This document shows, one piece after another, positions 32,368 to 40,142 of a stretch of DNA of 64,000 nt. The number at the start of each line of letters is the position of its first letter. Within the stretch, counting starts at the first letter, position 1. A program made the position numbers and the translations under genes. The notes under the pieces were generated by a model. It worked only from the letters and a program-made list of their open reading frames with translations, ran no database searches and had not been told where the DNA came from. Source of the stretch: Shinella kummerowiae (GTDB taxonomy: Bacteria; Pseudomonadota; Alphaproteobacteria; Rhizobiales; Rhizobiaceae); NCBI RefSeq assembly GCF_009827055.1, contig NZ_WUMK01000011.1, positions 184,376-248,375 on the forward strand, written 5' to 3'.

Positions 32368-32538
32368 AGCCGACCCCTCTCTTGTTGGGGCGGAAGCGGG
32401 TTAGCTCTCAAAGACGGCGCCCTTAGAAAATGCCGTCCATGCAATTATCTTACTCCGATCCCAGCGGATGTCGAATCCAGCCCGGAAATCCTGACGACCA
32501 CGGCAGCCGGCTGGGGCCTTACCCAGCCGAAAGATAAA

Positions 32539-32676
32539 CTAGCTACGGTCGGAACCCTTGCGTTCGTCCGAGCCCGACTTAGCAGTTTTTGCAGACTTGT
32601 CGTTTGCGCTGTCGCGCGGCGTCCGCTTGTCGTCTTTCTTGTCGTTGTCGCGACCATTTTGGGTAGTGTTGGGCAT
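32539..32676 (-). CDS. Small hydrophilic protein, 45 aa
   Basis: ATG 32676 follows AAGGAG with 8-base spacing. The product is very rich in Asp, Lys, Ser and Asn ('NGRDNDKKDDKRTPRDSAN' and 'KSAKTAKSGSDERKGSDRS'), so probably disordered. Its charge pattern recalls small stress proteins. No family assigned. Confidence 0.62.
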   Translation of the reverse strand: MPNTTQNGRDNDKKDDKRTPRDSANDKSAKTAKSGSDERKGSDRS

Positions 32677-32742
32677 TTTCTTACTCCTTGCCGCGGATTG
32701 CGGCATTTGATTTACAACCAGTCCCTTTCGTTGTTCCCAGGC

Positions 32743-32913
32743 TTATCTCCCGGCGTTTCTGAGCAAATCTTTTTCCTTCGCAAAAGGGCCGAGGAGTTGC
32801 TTCAATCTCTGCTCCTCAGCCTGATCGAGCCGATACCGCCTTGCAAACTCGCTGACGAGAACCGTTTTTTCAGCAGCATTAGAAACGGGTTTCGGAACTT
32901 CTGGATGCGTCAT
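32743..32913 (-). CDS. Small helical protein, 56 aa
   Basis: ATG 32913 follows AAAGGA with 8-base spacing. 'MTHPEVPKPVSNAAEKTVLV' then 'SEFARRYRLDQAEEQRLKQL' and 'LGPFAKEKDLLRNAGR'; probably two helices. Same strand as the 45-aa and 91-aa genes. Similar small rhizobial proteins are known, with no function. Confidence 0.65.
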   Translation of the reverse strand: MTHPEVPKPVSNAAEKTVLVSEFARRYRLDQAEEQRLKQLLGPFAKEKDLLRNAGR

Positions 32914-33041
32914 AGTCGTATCCTTTCAACGAGGCGTCCCGCTAGGCGGACGTCGTTAATTTCCATGAGATGGACATTGGTGCTGGCCTTTCAGTGGTAG
33001 ATGCATCTGCTTTCAAAGCTCTCAGCGGACGCGTAACCCAC

Positions 33042-33287
33042 CTAATACGGACCAAGGCGAGAGCTGGCAGGAGAGGTCGGCTTGTGCCGAAAGAGCGCCT
33101 CCGTAAGGCCGCTCTTCGTCCTTATGCCGTCGCGGTATGCAGCGGAGAGGAAGTTTGATGCTGAACGTTTTGTGTCTGAACTCGCCTCAGACTCGACCCC
33201 TCGAAGGCCCGCTGCCTTCAAGACCTCCCTCACCATCTTGAAACCAAAAATATCGAGTTGTGCAGTTGTTTCTGAAGTGGAAGACAT
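33042..33287 (-). CDS. Hypothetical protein, 81 aa
   Basis: Starts 'MSSTSETTAQLDIFGFKMVR' with 'SASNFLSAAYRDGIRTKSGL'. Very strong ribosome binding site (AAAGGAGG, 6 bases before ATG). Its leader has GGGCGC at -49 and GAGGGTGGCAACC, resembling the leaders of the 40- and 38-aa membrane protein genes, so these genes may be co-regulated. Confidence 0.72.
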   Translation of the reverse strand: MSSTSETTAQLDIFGFKMVREVLKAAGLRGVESEASSDTKRSASNFLSAAYRDGIRTKSGLTEALFRHKPTSPASSRLGPY

Positions 33288-33485
33288 AGTGTCCTCCTTT
33301 GTTGGGGCAAGGTTGCCACCCTCGGCGACTGCGCCCTAAAGACGTGCGGTCACTATAACAATAAGTCGTGTCAAAAAAGCCCGATTACAAGGCGTCGTCA
33401 GCATTCAGCGGATTCTGAGCGTACGTGCAAACGATCCGCTCTACTACAGCGGGCAGTGCTTTAGACGCCGCTTAGCGCGTCTACC

Positions 33486-33719
33486 CTAGACTTCGAACCC
33501 GGTGAGCAAAGGCAATGCCGGCGCTGTGCTGCCATCGGTTGTCGGCACCTTCGGTTTACGCAGGGCGGCCTTACCTTTCTTCGCTTTTCGTAGCGGGCCG
33601 TCGGGCGCTGTCAGCTCGAGGTGCCCAACGCCCGCCAACAATGTCTCGTTGCTCGGAGATTTTGGAGCTACACGCTCCTGCGGGACTTCGGGCTCGACAT
33701 AGCGGAAATAGCGAATCAT
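33486..33719 (-). CDS. Hypothetical protein, 77 aa
   Basis: ATG 33719 is preferred (GGAGG about 10 bases upstream), giving 'MIRYFRYVEPEVPQERVAPK'; the frame is open to 33758. Lys/Pro/Ala-rich middle ('LRKAKKGKAALRKPKVPTT'), so probably disordered or nucleic-acid binding. No family recognised. Confidence 0.5.
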   Translation of the reverse strand: MIRYFRYVEPEVPQERVAPKSPSNETLLAGVGHLELTAPDGPLRKAKKGKAALRKPKVPTTDGSTAPALPLLTGFEV

Positions 33720-33935
33720 CGGCAGCATGCCTCCATAATGTTCGCTAATCGTTCTCATTTGAAGAGGTAAGTGTCAACGCAAGAGATCGGATTTTGACCG
33801 GCAAGCACTCGATCCTGAGCTATCTTTTGTTAGCGGAGCAAAACGGCTCGAAACTCGCAGCCAACGAGCCACGCTGGCCTCTTTCAACCCGTTGGACCAC
33901 TATGACTGCAGAACCGATCATTGAGGGGGAGCAGC

Positions 33936-34250
33936 ATGCCGCCACGTTTCATTTGTCAGCTCCGACACTTTCGTGCACTTGCTGTTGCAGCGGGAATTAT
34001 CCTCTCCACCGTACCGATGGTTCAAGCGGCGGGCAGTGAGCGTAGCACTCGAGGCGCCGACATCATCAGGCAAGCTTACCCCACTGCGCAAAACGTTTCC
34101 GAGCGGACGTTCAGGGTTGGCGACGAAACCATCGCGTTACCGGCAGATGCTGGCGACAACCCTCATGAACTAAACTGCAGGATGTGGCCTGCCCGGCCGG
34201 AGCTGATACTTATTGCGGCGCCCCTCATGACTAGTAAGTTTGCATTATAG
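33936..34250 (+). CDS. Putative secreted protein, 104 aa
   Basis: ATG 33936 follows GGGGGAG. The N-terminus 'MPPRFICQLRHFRALAVAAG' / 'IILSTVPMVQAAGSE' looks like a signal peptide with cleavage after VQA. The mature part ('VSERTFRVGDETIALPADAG') has no recognised domain. Its 3' end overlaps the last codons of virB11 on the other strand, so it may be shortened or shifted at the end. Confidence 0.5.
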   Translation: MPPRFICQLRHFRALAVAAGIILSTVPMVQAAGSERSTRGADIIRQAYPTAQNVSERTFRVGDETIALPADAGDNPHELNCRMWPARPELILIAAPLMTSKFAL

Positions 34251-35249
34251 TTTGTGACCGAGGTTACTAAAATAGATCTCGACGGCTCGAAACGTCCCTC
34301 CGAGCCGCTTGCACTGAACAACGACGTCAACTGAGGCTCTCAGCAGGTTTAGAATTTCGGTGCGCTCCAAATCTCCTCCAGCCTCGGATTCTTTGATCAA
34401 GAGAGCGAGCTGCTCGAATGCAAGAGCGACGGAATCAGCATGGACCGTCGTAATCGAACCGGGATGACCGGAGTTGACGTTCCGGACATAGTAGAAGGCG
34501 GTGCCATCGCGTAGCTCCTGCAGCAGAATGCGATCGGGTCGCATTCGGAGACTGGACTCCAGCAGCTCTTTGGGTCCTGCATGGGAGAGTCCTTGTCGGT
34601 CTTTCGAATAGAAAAGACGTACGTTGTTCGGCTGCGGGATCACGAGTTCGGAAGTGTCTTCGATCGAAATAATTCGTTCGTCTTCGGGAATGTGCTTGAT
34701 GAGGGCTTTCGAAAGCGTGGTCTTGGCCGATCCGGTTGCCCCCGAAATGATGATGTTCTTCCGCGCAATCACGGCCTTTCGTAGGAAGTCCTTGAACCGC
34801 CCAGCGCGATAGAGGGCATGCAATCCCCCATCGTCGTTCGGCTGTCCGGCTTCAGCCGCTCGCGTATCCGCGAAAAAGTCCCGCCCTTCCAGGTCGTCGA
34901 GCGTAAAATCCACTGAGGACGGTTTGCGGATCGTGATGCTCACCGTCCCTTTCAAAGTGGCAGGGGGGATGACGATCTGGATGCGCTCGTCCCCAGGGAG
35001 CGTCGCCGACAGGATCGGCCGTGTCTCATCGATGGATTGATGCGAGAAGCTGGCGACGGCCCGGGCAAGGCGCATGAGTTTATCGAAGGTGAGTCCCGGA
35101 AGATCATGGGTCCGCCACCCGCCGGGTCCTTCCGTCAGCACTTGCTCGGGCCGATTGACGATCACTTCATAGAGCGATGCGTCCTGCAAGTAGGTCGAAA
35201 ACGGCTTTAGCAGTTCACGAACGACTGCAGCATCCTGTGCGTCCGTCAT
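34245..35249 (-). CDS. virB11: Type IV secretion ATPase VirB11
   Basis: 334-residue hexameric traffic ATPase at the inner-membrane base of the T4SS. Walker A reads 'GATGSAKTTLSKAL' (near 170; an Ala replaces the usual Gly of GSGKT), with the Asp box region 'ERIISIEDTSELVIPQ' and His box 'GHPGSITTVHADSVALAF'. Last gene of the virB operon, 9 bases after virB10. The N-terminal domain ('YLQDASLYEVIVNRPEQVLT') is complete. Confidence 0.95.
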   Translation of the reverse strand: MTDAQDAAVVRELLKPFSTYLQDASLYEVIVNRPEQVLTEGPGGWRTHDLPGLTFDKLMRLARAVASFSHQSIDETRPILSATLPGDERIQIVIPPATLKGTVSITIRKPSSVDFTLDDLEGRDFFADTRAAEAGQPNDDGGLHALYRAGRFKDFLRKAVIARKNIIISGATGSAKTTLSKALIKHIPEDERIISIEDTSELVIPQPNNVRLFYSKDRQGLSHAGPKELLESSLRMRPDRILLQELRDGTAFYYVRNVNSGHPGSITTVHADSVALAFEQLALLIKESEAGGDLERTEILNLLRASVDVVVQCKRLGGTFRAVEIYFSNLGHKL

Positions 35250-35258
35250 ACCCCTACC

Positions 35259-36431
35259 CTATTTCGTGACGATCGTCGAATGCGGCGCGAAATCTCCCAG
35301 CACCGCACGATCAAGAATTCGGATCCTCGGTTCTGTCACGCGCAAGCGATAGATCCCGGAAAAATCCAGATCGCGCGCGACGAAGATTGAGACGAGTTCG
35401 CCCTGGTGCTTGTTCAACGTCGGCGGGATGTTGATCGATTGCTCCACAGCGATCGCCGCGGCCCGCTGGCCGGCGCTCGTGGTGTTTTGCGCATCGACGT
35501 CGCTGTCCTGCAGACGGCTGTTGGCGTAGCTGGTCGCGTCCCCAACGATGGAGAGAAGCAGGGCGCTGCCAAACCGCTCCCACCAGTGCGTGTCGACGTA
35601 GCCATCGACGCCGGCGCCGCCAAGCGCGTCGGTCGCGGGAGATGCGAGCGTGACGATCACCCCCTTCGGCGTCTTGGCGCGATTCCAGAGAACGAACAGT
35701 CTTTTTTGCCCCCGTTGAAGCCCGCCACGATACTCGCCGACGACCTGGGTTCCCTTCTCCATTAGGACGACCCTGCCATTGTCCGAGAGGACATCGCGGT
35801 TGATCACGCAGCTGGCAAAACCGGGCAGGTCGGACGCCAAGGCTGTTTCCAGCACGCAGGGGATCGATGTTCCAATGGCAACGATGAAATCGCGATTGCC
35901 GAGGGTACCCGCACGCGAGCCTTCGAGCTTGGTGGGCCGCAGAAGGCCATCGAACCGCTGCTCGTCGCTGTTTTGCTGGTTCTGGCTCATCATATTGCTA
36001 TCGAGTGGCAGGAAATTGCTGGTTGCAGCCGTTTCAGAATTATCGGCCTCTCGACGCTGCGTCGTATTTTTCTGCCCGGCGCTGTATGCCATGACCGGCG
36101 CGCGGCGGGCGGAATCAAGAAGTTCGTCCTTCTCCTCGGCGACAGGTTCCACGACCGGGGTTGGCAGCTTCACTTCCGGGACCGCCCGGAGCGGCTCGAC
36201 CTTCTCCTTGGCCGCCTCAAAGTCGTTTGTCTGGCTAATGACGATGCGCTCGGGCTGCGCGTTCTCATCTTTCGCCTTTCTGCCTGTCGTCGACCAGAGG
36301 GCGAACCCGATGAACGCCACGACGGCGAACACCACCGCGCCGCGCTTCAGAACGGGGCTATTGTCGATGCGCCGGCCGGAGACTGTTTCGGCGCGCTCGC
36401 CGGGAATGCGGGTTTCGTCTTCCTGAGCCAC
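35259..36431 (-). CDS. virB10: Type IV secretion protein VirB10
   Basis: 390-residue energy sensor spanning both membranes. One transmembrane helix (residues about 30-48, 'GAVVFAVVAFIGFALWSTTG'), a Pro-containing periplasmic linker, and the C-terminal TrbI-like beta-barrel domain ('VAIGTSIPCVLETALASDLP', 'VLMEKGTQVVGEYRGGLQRG', 'VDTHWWERFGSALLLSIVGD') that forms the outer-membrane cap with VirB7 and VirB9. Starts 12 bases after virB9. Confidence 0.95.
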   Translation of the reverse strand: MAQEDETRIPGERAETVSGRRIDNSPVLKRGAVVFAVVAFIGFALWSTTGRKAKDENAQPERIVISQTNDFEAAKEKVEPLRAVPEVKLPTPVVEPVAEEKDELLDSARRAPVMAYSAGQKNTTQRREADNSETAATSNFLPLDSNMMSQNQQNSDEQRFDGLLRPTKLEGSRAGTLGNRDFIVAIGTSIPCVLETALASDLPGFASCVINRDVLSDNGRVVLMEKGTQVVGEYRGGLQRGQKRLFVLWNRAKTPKGVIVTLASPATDALGGAGVDGYVDTHWWERFGSALLLSIVGDATSYANSRLQDSDVDAQNTTSAGQRAAAIAVEQSINIPPTLNKHQGELVSIFVARDLDFSGIYRLRVTEPRIRILDRAVLGDFAPHSTIVTK

Positions 36432-36443
36432 TGCCTCCCTCCC

Positions 36444-37298
36444 CTACTGATCCGCGCCGTCGTTTTTCACGACACGCTCGACCGACGGTGATGTTGTGTT
36501 CGTCTCCGGGTTAATGCCGACACGATCGTAGGCCTCATTGAAGACGCACAGGACATCCTTGCCGCGGCGCAGGATGAACTTGCGGCTGATCGCGTGAACC
36601 ATGACCAGATTGCCATCGACCGTCTTCGGCACCAAGCTTTCGGAGCCGTCGGAGTTCTCCATGTAGATGGCGGGCATCTCCTGATTGCCGACGAAGGCAA
36701 AGGTCGTGATCTTGCCGTTGTCATAGACGCTCTGCGGCTCCGGCGCCTGCGAGCCCTGGGCCGAATAGCGCCAGTTGCGCGGCCCATAGGCTTCGTGGAG
36801 TGCAAGCACGTTGTCGGCTTCCTTCGCCTGGCTGGCGAGCGCGCGAGCTGCGGCCTGACGGCGGCGGAGCTCCGCCTCATCGCCGGGATAGCGGAATTTC
36901 ACATAGAAATAGGTGTTCTGCCCGACCTCGACGGAGCCGTCGCGAACGGTCAGTTCCATCTGGTAGCTGCGCGTCGATCCATCCCGGCGCGTCGTCACGA
37001 CGGAGATGTTCGTGATCGGCTGGTTCTCGCGCGGCTTCAGAAACAGGATGTTGCCGGCCGGCGCCACCTCCCAGGCAACGCTGTTGCCAAGCGCCACATG
37101 GGCGATTTCTTCGTCGGCCGCGAATTCGACCTGCACGGAGGAGCGCAGAGTGCCGACGATCCTGGTGATATTGTACGGCTGATAGTTCACGAACCGGACA
37201 CGGCTGTCCTGCGAGGCGCCGCGCGGCATGTCGAGCGCAAAGGCCGTCGAGGTGGCTCCAGCGAGGAGCGCCGTAACGAAGATGCTCTTTCGTATCAA
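36444..37298 (-). CDS. virB9: Type IV secretion protein VirB9
   Basis: 284 residues. Signal peptide 'MIRKSIFVTALLAGATSTAF', mature start at ALDMPRG. CagX/VirB9 features include 'DSRVRFVNYQPYNITRI' at the N-terminus and the C-terminal VirB7-binding region 'TFAFVGNQEMPAIYMENSDG'. Part of the outer-membrane core complex. Its ATG overlaps the virB8 stop by 4 bases. Confidence 0.94.
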   Translation of the reverse strand: MIRKSIFVTALLAGATSTAFALDMPRGASQDSRVRFVNYQPYNITRIVGTLRSSVQVEFAADEEIAHVALGNSVAWEVAPAGNILFLKPRENQPITNISVVTTRRDGSTRSYQMELTVRDGSVEVGQNTYFYVKFRYPGDEAELRRRQAAARALASQAKEADNVLALHEAYGPRNWRYSAQGSQAPEPQSVYDNGKITTFAFVGNQEMPAIYMENSDGSESLVPKTVDGNLVMVHAISRKFILRRGKDVLCVFNEAYDRVGINPETNTTSPSVERVVKNDGADQ

Positions 37299-37966
37299 TT
37301 GATTGCCTCCGGATCGGCGCGGTATTCGCTGACCGCAAAGCCGAGGGGGTTCACCAGCCTGTCTGTCGAGGACATAGGGGCATTGACGTAGGAATAGGTG
37401 AGGGTCGCGACCCAGTGGCTCGAGCGAACTTGCTCGCCACGGGTGATCCTGCGTATGTAGCGTACCGACACGACGTTCTGATTAATCAGCGAGATCGAGG
37501 CAATGTTGACCCGCGCGGTGGCTCCACGCCCATAGATGTTCTGCGGCGATTCCGGATTGCTCCCGCGATAGATGGCGGAGAACCGCGCCTGCTCGACCTG
37601 CGTCGACAACAGCGCGATCGTGCGGAAATTCTCCTCCGCCTCGCTCCAGACATAGCCCTCGCGCGCGCGGACATATTTCGCCGCAAAATACTTTGTCACG
37701 GCCTCGTCATAAGTGTCCACCGTCGAGGTCAGTGCCGACACGACATCGACGATGCCGGTGGAATTGTCGACGCGCACAACGAAGGGTTCGACGGTCTTTA
37801 GCGGTGTCAGGCCCGCAATCGCGAAGACGGAGACGCCTGCGATGACGCTGGCGACGATCGCAATCGACCAAGCGATCCGGTTCGACCGCTCGATCTGCAT
37901 CATCCGGTCCTGATCGAACCGCCGCGCTTTTTCGAAATAGCTCTTGAGATTGCCTGTCGAGACCAT
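37295..37966 (-). CDS. virB8: Type IV secretion protein VirB8
   Basis: 223 residues from ATG 37966 (GGGGTG upstream; the longer frame would overlap virB7). Short cytoplasmic N-terminus 'MVSTGNLKSYFEKARRFDQD', one helix ('IAWSIAIVASVIAGVSVFAI', about 31-52), then the periplasmic NTF2-like domain ('TVDTYDEAVTKYFAAKYVRA', 'VNIASISLINQNVVSVRYIR'). Inner-membrane assembly factor. Starts 4 bases after virB7. Confidence 0.93.
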   Translation of the reverse strand: MVSTGNLKSYFEKARRFDQDRMMQIERSNRIAWSIAIVASVIAGVSVFAIAGLTPLKTVEPFVVRVDNSTGIVDVVSALTSTVDTYDEAVTKYFAAKYVRAREGYVWSEAEENFRTIALLSTQVEQARFSAIYRGSNPESPQNIYGRGATARVNIASISLINQNVVSVRYIRRITRGEQVRSSHWVATLTYSYVNAPMSSTDRLVNPLGFAVSEYRADPEAIN

Positions 37967-37970
37967 GTCG

Positions 37971-38237
37971 TCACCCCGCGCAACGGTGATATGAGCCGTC
38001 GATATCGAGATGCGCGAAAGCGGTCGGTTCCCTGCCCCGCTCGGCATAAGGCGTGGCCGAGGAAGAGGATCGCCGATCCGAATGCGGGCGCTTCAAAGTG
38101 CTGTCGCCTTCCCATTCCCACATCGCGCGGTTCAACGGACGGCGCGAATAGCCATCGCACTTGGGAAGCGGATAGGTTAGGGAAGCGCAGCCTTCGAGTG
38201 CGAGCAGCATGACAAGAGAAACGATGGTCTTGATCAT
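37971..38237 (-). CDS. virB7: VirB7-like lipoprotein
   Basis: 88 residues from ATG 38237. Lipoprotein signal 'MIKTIVSLVMLLALEGCASL' with the lipidated Cys at residue 17, then 'CDGYSRRPLNRAMWEWEGD', typical of AvhB7/TrwH-type VirB7 proteins, which bind VirB9 at the outer membrane. Longer than the 45-55 residues of A. tumefaciens VirB7, as in the related rhizobial plasmid systems. Position between virB6 and virB8 agrees. Confidence 0.85.
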   Translation of the reverse strand: MIKTIVSLVMLLALEGCASLTYPLPKCDGYSRRPLNRAMWEWEGDSTLKRPHSDRRSSSSATPYAERGREPTAFAHLDIDGSYHRCAG

Positions 38238-38271
38238 ATGGGAATGGCCTTTTCTTATTATCGAGATGCGC

Positions 38272-39207
38272 TCACTCACCGGCGCTTTTCGAGCCTAACG
38301 CACTGCCCGCGAAGCGTGCGCCGCGTCCGATCATCTGGCCCGTGTATCGGGTTCCCCTGGCGAGCATCCCCTCATGCGCATCCCGCGCCGTGGTGTAGCC
38401 GTAGGCCAGCGATGCGCCGCCGGACGCAAGGGCTGAAGCGATCGCCGGCAGTTGGTAGAAGACATAGAGAGCAGCGATGCCGATGGCGCAGAGCGCGATC
38501 GGGCGCATGAGAACGTCGGTATAGGCATCGATCGCCGTGAAGGTGGAATCGAGGCACGAGATCAGGAGCGCGCCGACGGCGACGACGAGAACCTGGAGGA
38601 TGACGAAGTTGGCGAGCTGCCCGATCCAGGCCTCGGTGAAGCGACGCGTCGACTGGAACATGGCGAGAGCGATGAAGATCGGACCAATGGCCAGCACAAT
38701 GGCGAGTGCCAGTCGCGCGTAGAGCGAGACGACATAGCCGATGCCGGCGACCAGAAAGCTGACGCCGATCACCATCATGCCGCCGATACCGGTGACGATA
38801 TCGACCGGCCAGGAGGCGCGTGACCAGATGTCGGTCGCGGAAGCCTGGCCCTTGTCGAGCAGACTGTCGAACGTGCTGGCGCTGGGCGTCGTGCCGGTGT
38901 TCAGTGCCTGGGCAATCTCCCGCGGCAGGATGTCGAAAAAGACGTTGGTGACGTAGGTCTGATACTCGCCGGCGTTTTTCACCAGCATGACGATGATCGC
39001 CAGCTTAATTGCCCGAAAAGCAAATTCCAGAACCGGATCCTGCACGGAGCCGCGCAGCACAAGGTAGCCATACAACACCACATAAAGCGTCACGGTTGCC
39101 GTCAGCGGACCGGTGACCCATTCGGCGATGTTCGAAGTCCCATCGGAGACGAACATTTCGAGCGGTCGTTTGAATTGGCCGTCGATGAACTCGAACACAT
39201 TATACAT
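38272..39207 (-). CDS. virB6: Type IV secretion protein VirB6
   Basis: 311-residue polytopic inner-membrane protein (TrbL/VirB6 family). It has at least five hydrophobic segments, including 'GPLTATVTLYVVLYGYLVL', 'GGMMVIGVSFLVAGIGYVVS' and 'LALAIVLAIGPIFIALAMF'. The 'PIFIALAMFQSTRRFTEAWI' region is characteristic. Forms part of the translocation channel. Follows eexN by 6 bases. Confidence 0.92.
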   Translation of the reverse strand: MYNVFEFIDGQFKRPLEMFVSDGTSNIAEWVTGPLTATVTLYVVLYGYLVLRGSVQDPVLEFAFRAIKLAIIVMLVKNAGEYQTYVTNVFFDILPREIAQALNTGTTPSASTFDSLLDKGQASATDIWSRASWPVDIVTGIGGMMVIGVSFLVAGIGYVVSLYARLALAIVLAIGPIFIALAMFQSTRRFTEAWIGQLANFVILQVLVVAVGALLISCLDSTFTAIDAYTDVLMRPIALCAIGIAALYVFYQLPAIASALASGGASLAYGYTTARDAHEGMLARGTRYTGQMIGRGARFAGSALGSKSAGE

Positions 39208-39213
39208 GGCGCC

Positions 39214-39447
39214 CTACTTCCCCAGCGCCTTGCGCATGTTCTGGAGGCGGAGCTTGCCGTCGGCGGCTTCCGCGTTCTGGCAGTTGGCCGTCTCTCGCAG
39301 CTCGCCCGGGTTGTTCCGGCAATCGGTCATGATACGAGACAGCAATCCCTTGTTGGCGGTCACCTGGTCGACGGTATAGGTCTGGTCTGTTTTCTCAGAG
39401 CAGGCCGCGAGGAGAAGGAGCGTCAAAATGAGCAGAGATCGTCTCAT
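39214..39447 (-). CDS. eexN: EexN-type entry-exclusion lipoprotein
   Basis: 77 residues. Lipobox 'LLILTLLLLAACSEK' with the lipidated Cys at residue 16; the mature part 'MTDCRNNPGELRETANCQNA' carries the two conserved cysteines of the EexN family. EexN proteins limit uptake of related plasmids by recipient cells. Its place between virB5 and virB6, with a 4-base overlap with virB5, is standard for conjugative VirB operons and argues for plasmid transfer rather than effector secretion. Confidence 0.9.
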   Translation of the reverse strand: MRRSLLILTLLLLAACSEKTDQTYTVDQVTANKGLLSRIMTDCRNNPGELRETANCQNAEAADGKLRLQNMRKALGK

Positions 39448-40142
39448 TGCAGCGCCGCCTTCATCGCATCCATACGCTGGCGCCAGTCTTCGGCCTTGCG
39501 CTGTTCGTCGACCTGGTTCTGCGCCTGCTGCACCATGCGCAGACCTTCCATCCGCAACACATCGGTCTGGAGAAACGCCTGTTCCGCTTGCAACCGCGCC
39601 TGGAGGTCGGCGATTTCCTTGGCATCGCTTGCTGTCGAAATCTTCTCTCGCAGCTGGTCGATGCCGTCGATGCGCTTGGTCGCCGCATCATACATCTGCT
39701 GGCCGAGGCTCATCTGCCCGGCGTTCTTGTTCTGAAGGCGCGATAGTTCCTTCGCATAGAAATCATCGGCGTCGGTGCGGTACGTCGAATTGCCTTCCAG
39801 GAATTTCGCCGCGGCGTCTCCGAACGTGCCGCTGCCATCGCCCTTCAGCAATCCCTCGATGGCGGCGAAGTCGGACGGTAGTGCCTTGCGGACCGCCGGA
39901 TCGTTGAGCACGCTGGCGACGTCGGCCATATCGGTCAGTTTGTTAAGCGAACCGTAGAGCTGCTGGGCTTGTTCGATCTGCTGGTGCAGAGCATCGAGCT
40001 GCGACTTCAGCTGCGCGATGCTCTCGATGTGCTTCAGGATCGCCGTCTGGTCGATGACCGGAATCCCCTGCCCTGCCGCACCGCCGGCGGAGAGGACGAT
40101 CGCCGCTGCGAGCGCCGCAGCATGAAGTCGATAGGAAGCCAT
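39444..40142 (-). CDS. virB5: Type IV secretion pilus protein VirB5
   Basis: 232 residues with a signal peptide ('LHAAALAAAIVLSAGGAAGQ') and a long helical body: 'QTAILKHIESIAQLKSQLDA' near the start and 'DLQARLQAEQAFLQTDVLRM' near the end, typical of VirB5/TraC minor pilins at the pilus tip. It overlaps the virB4 stop by one base and eexN by four, showing tight coupling. Confidence 0.93.
   Translation of the reverse strand: MASYRLHAAALAAAIVLSAGGAAGQGIPVIDQTAILKHIESIAQLKSQLDALHQQIEQAQQLYGSLNKLTDMADVASVLNDPAVRKALPSDFAAIEGLLKGDGSGTFGDAAAKFLEGNSTYRTDADDFYAKELSRLQNKNAGQMSLGQQMYDAATKRIDGIDQLREKISTASDAKEIADLQARLQAEQAFLQTDVLRMEGLRMVQQAQNQVDEQRKAEDWRQRMDAMKAALQ

Noticed and set aside
32083..33000. 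305-codon plus-strand open frame
   Set aside because: Overlaps three minus-strand small genes with strong ribosome binding sites; no motif.
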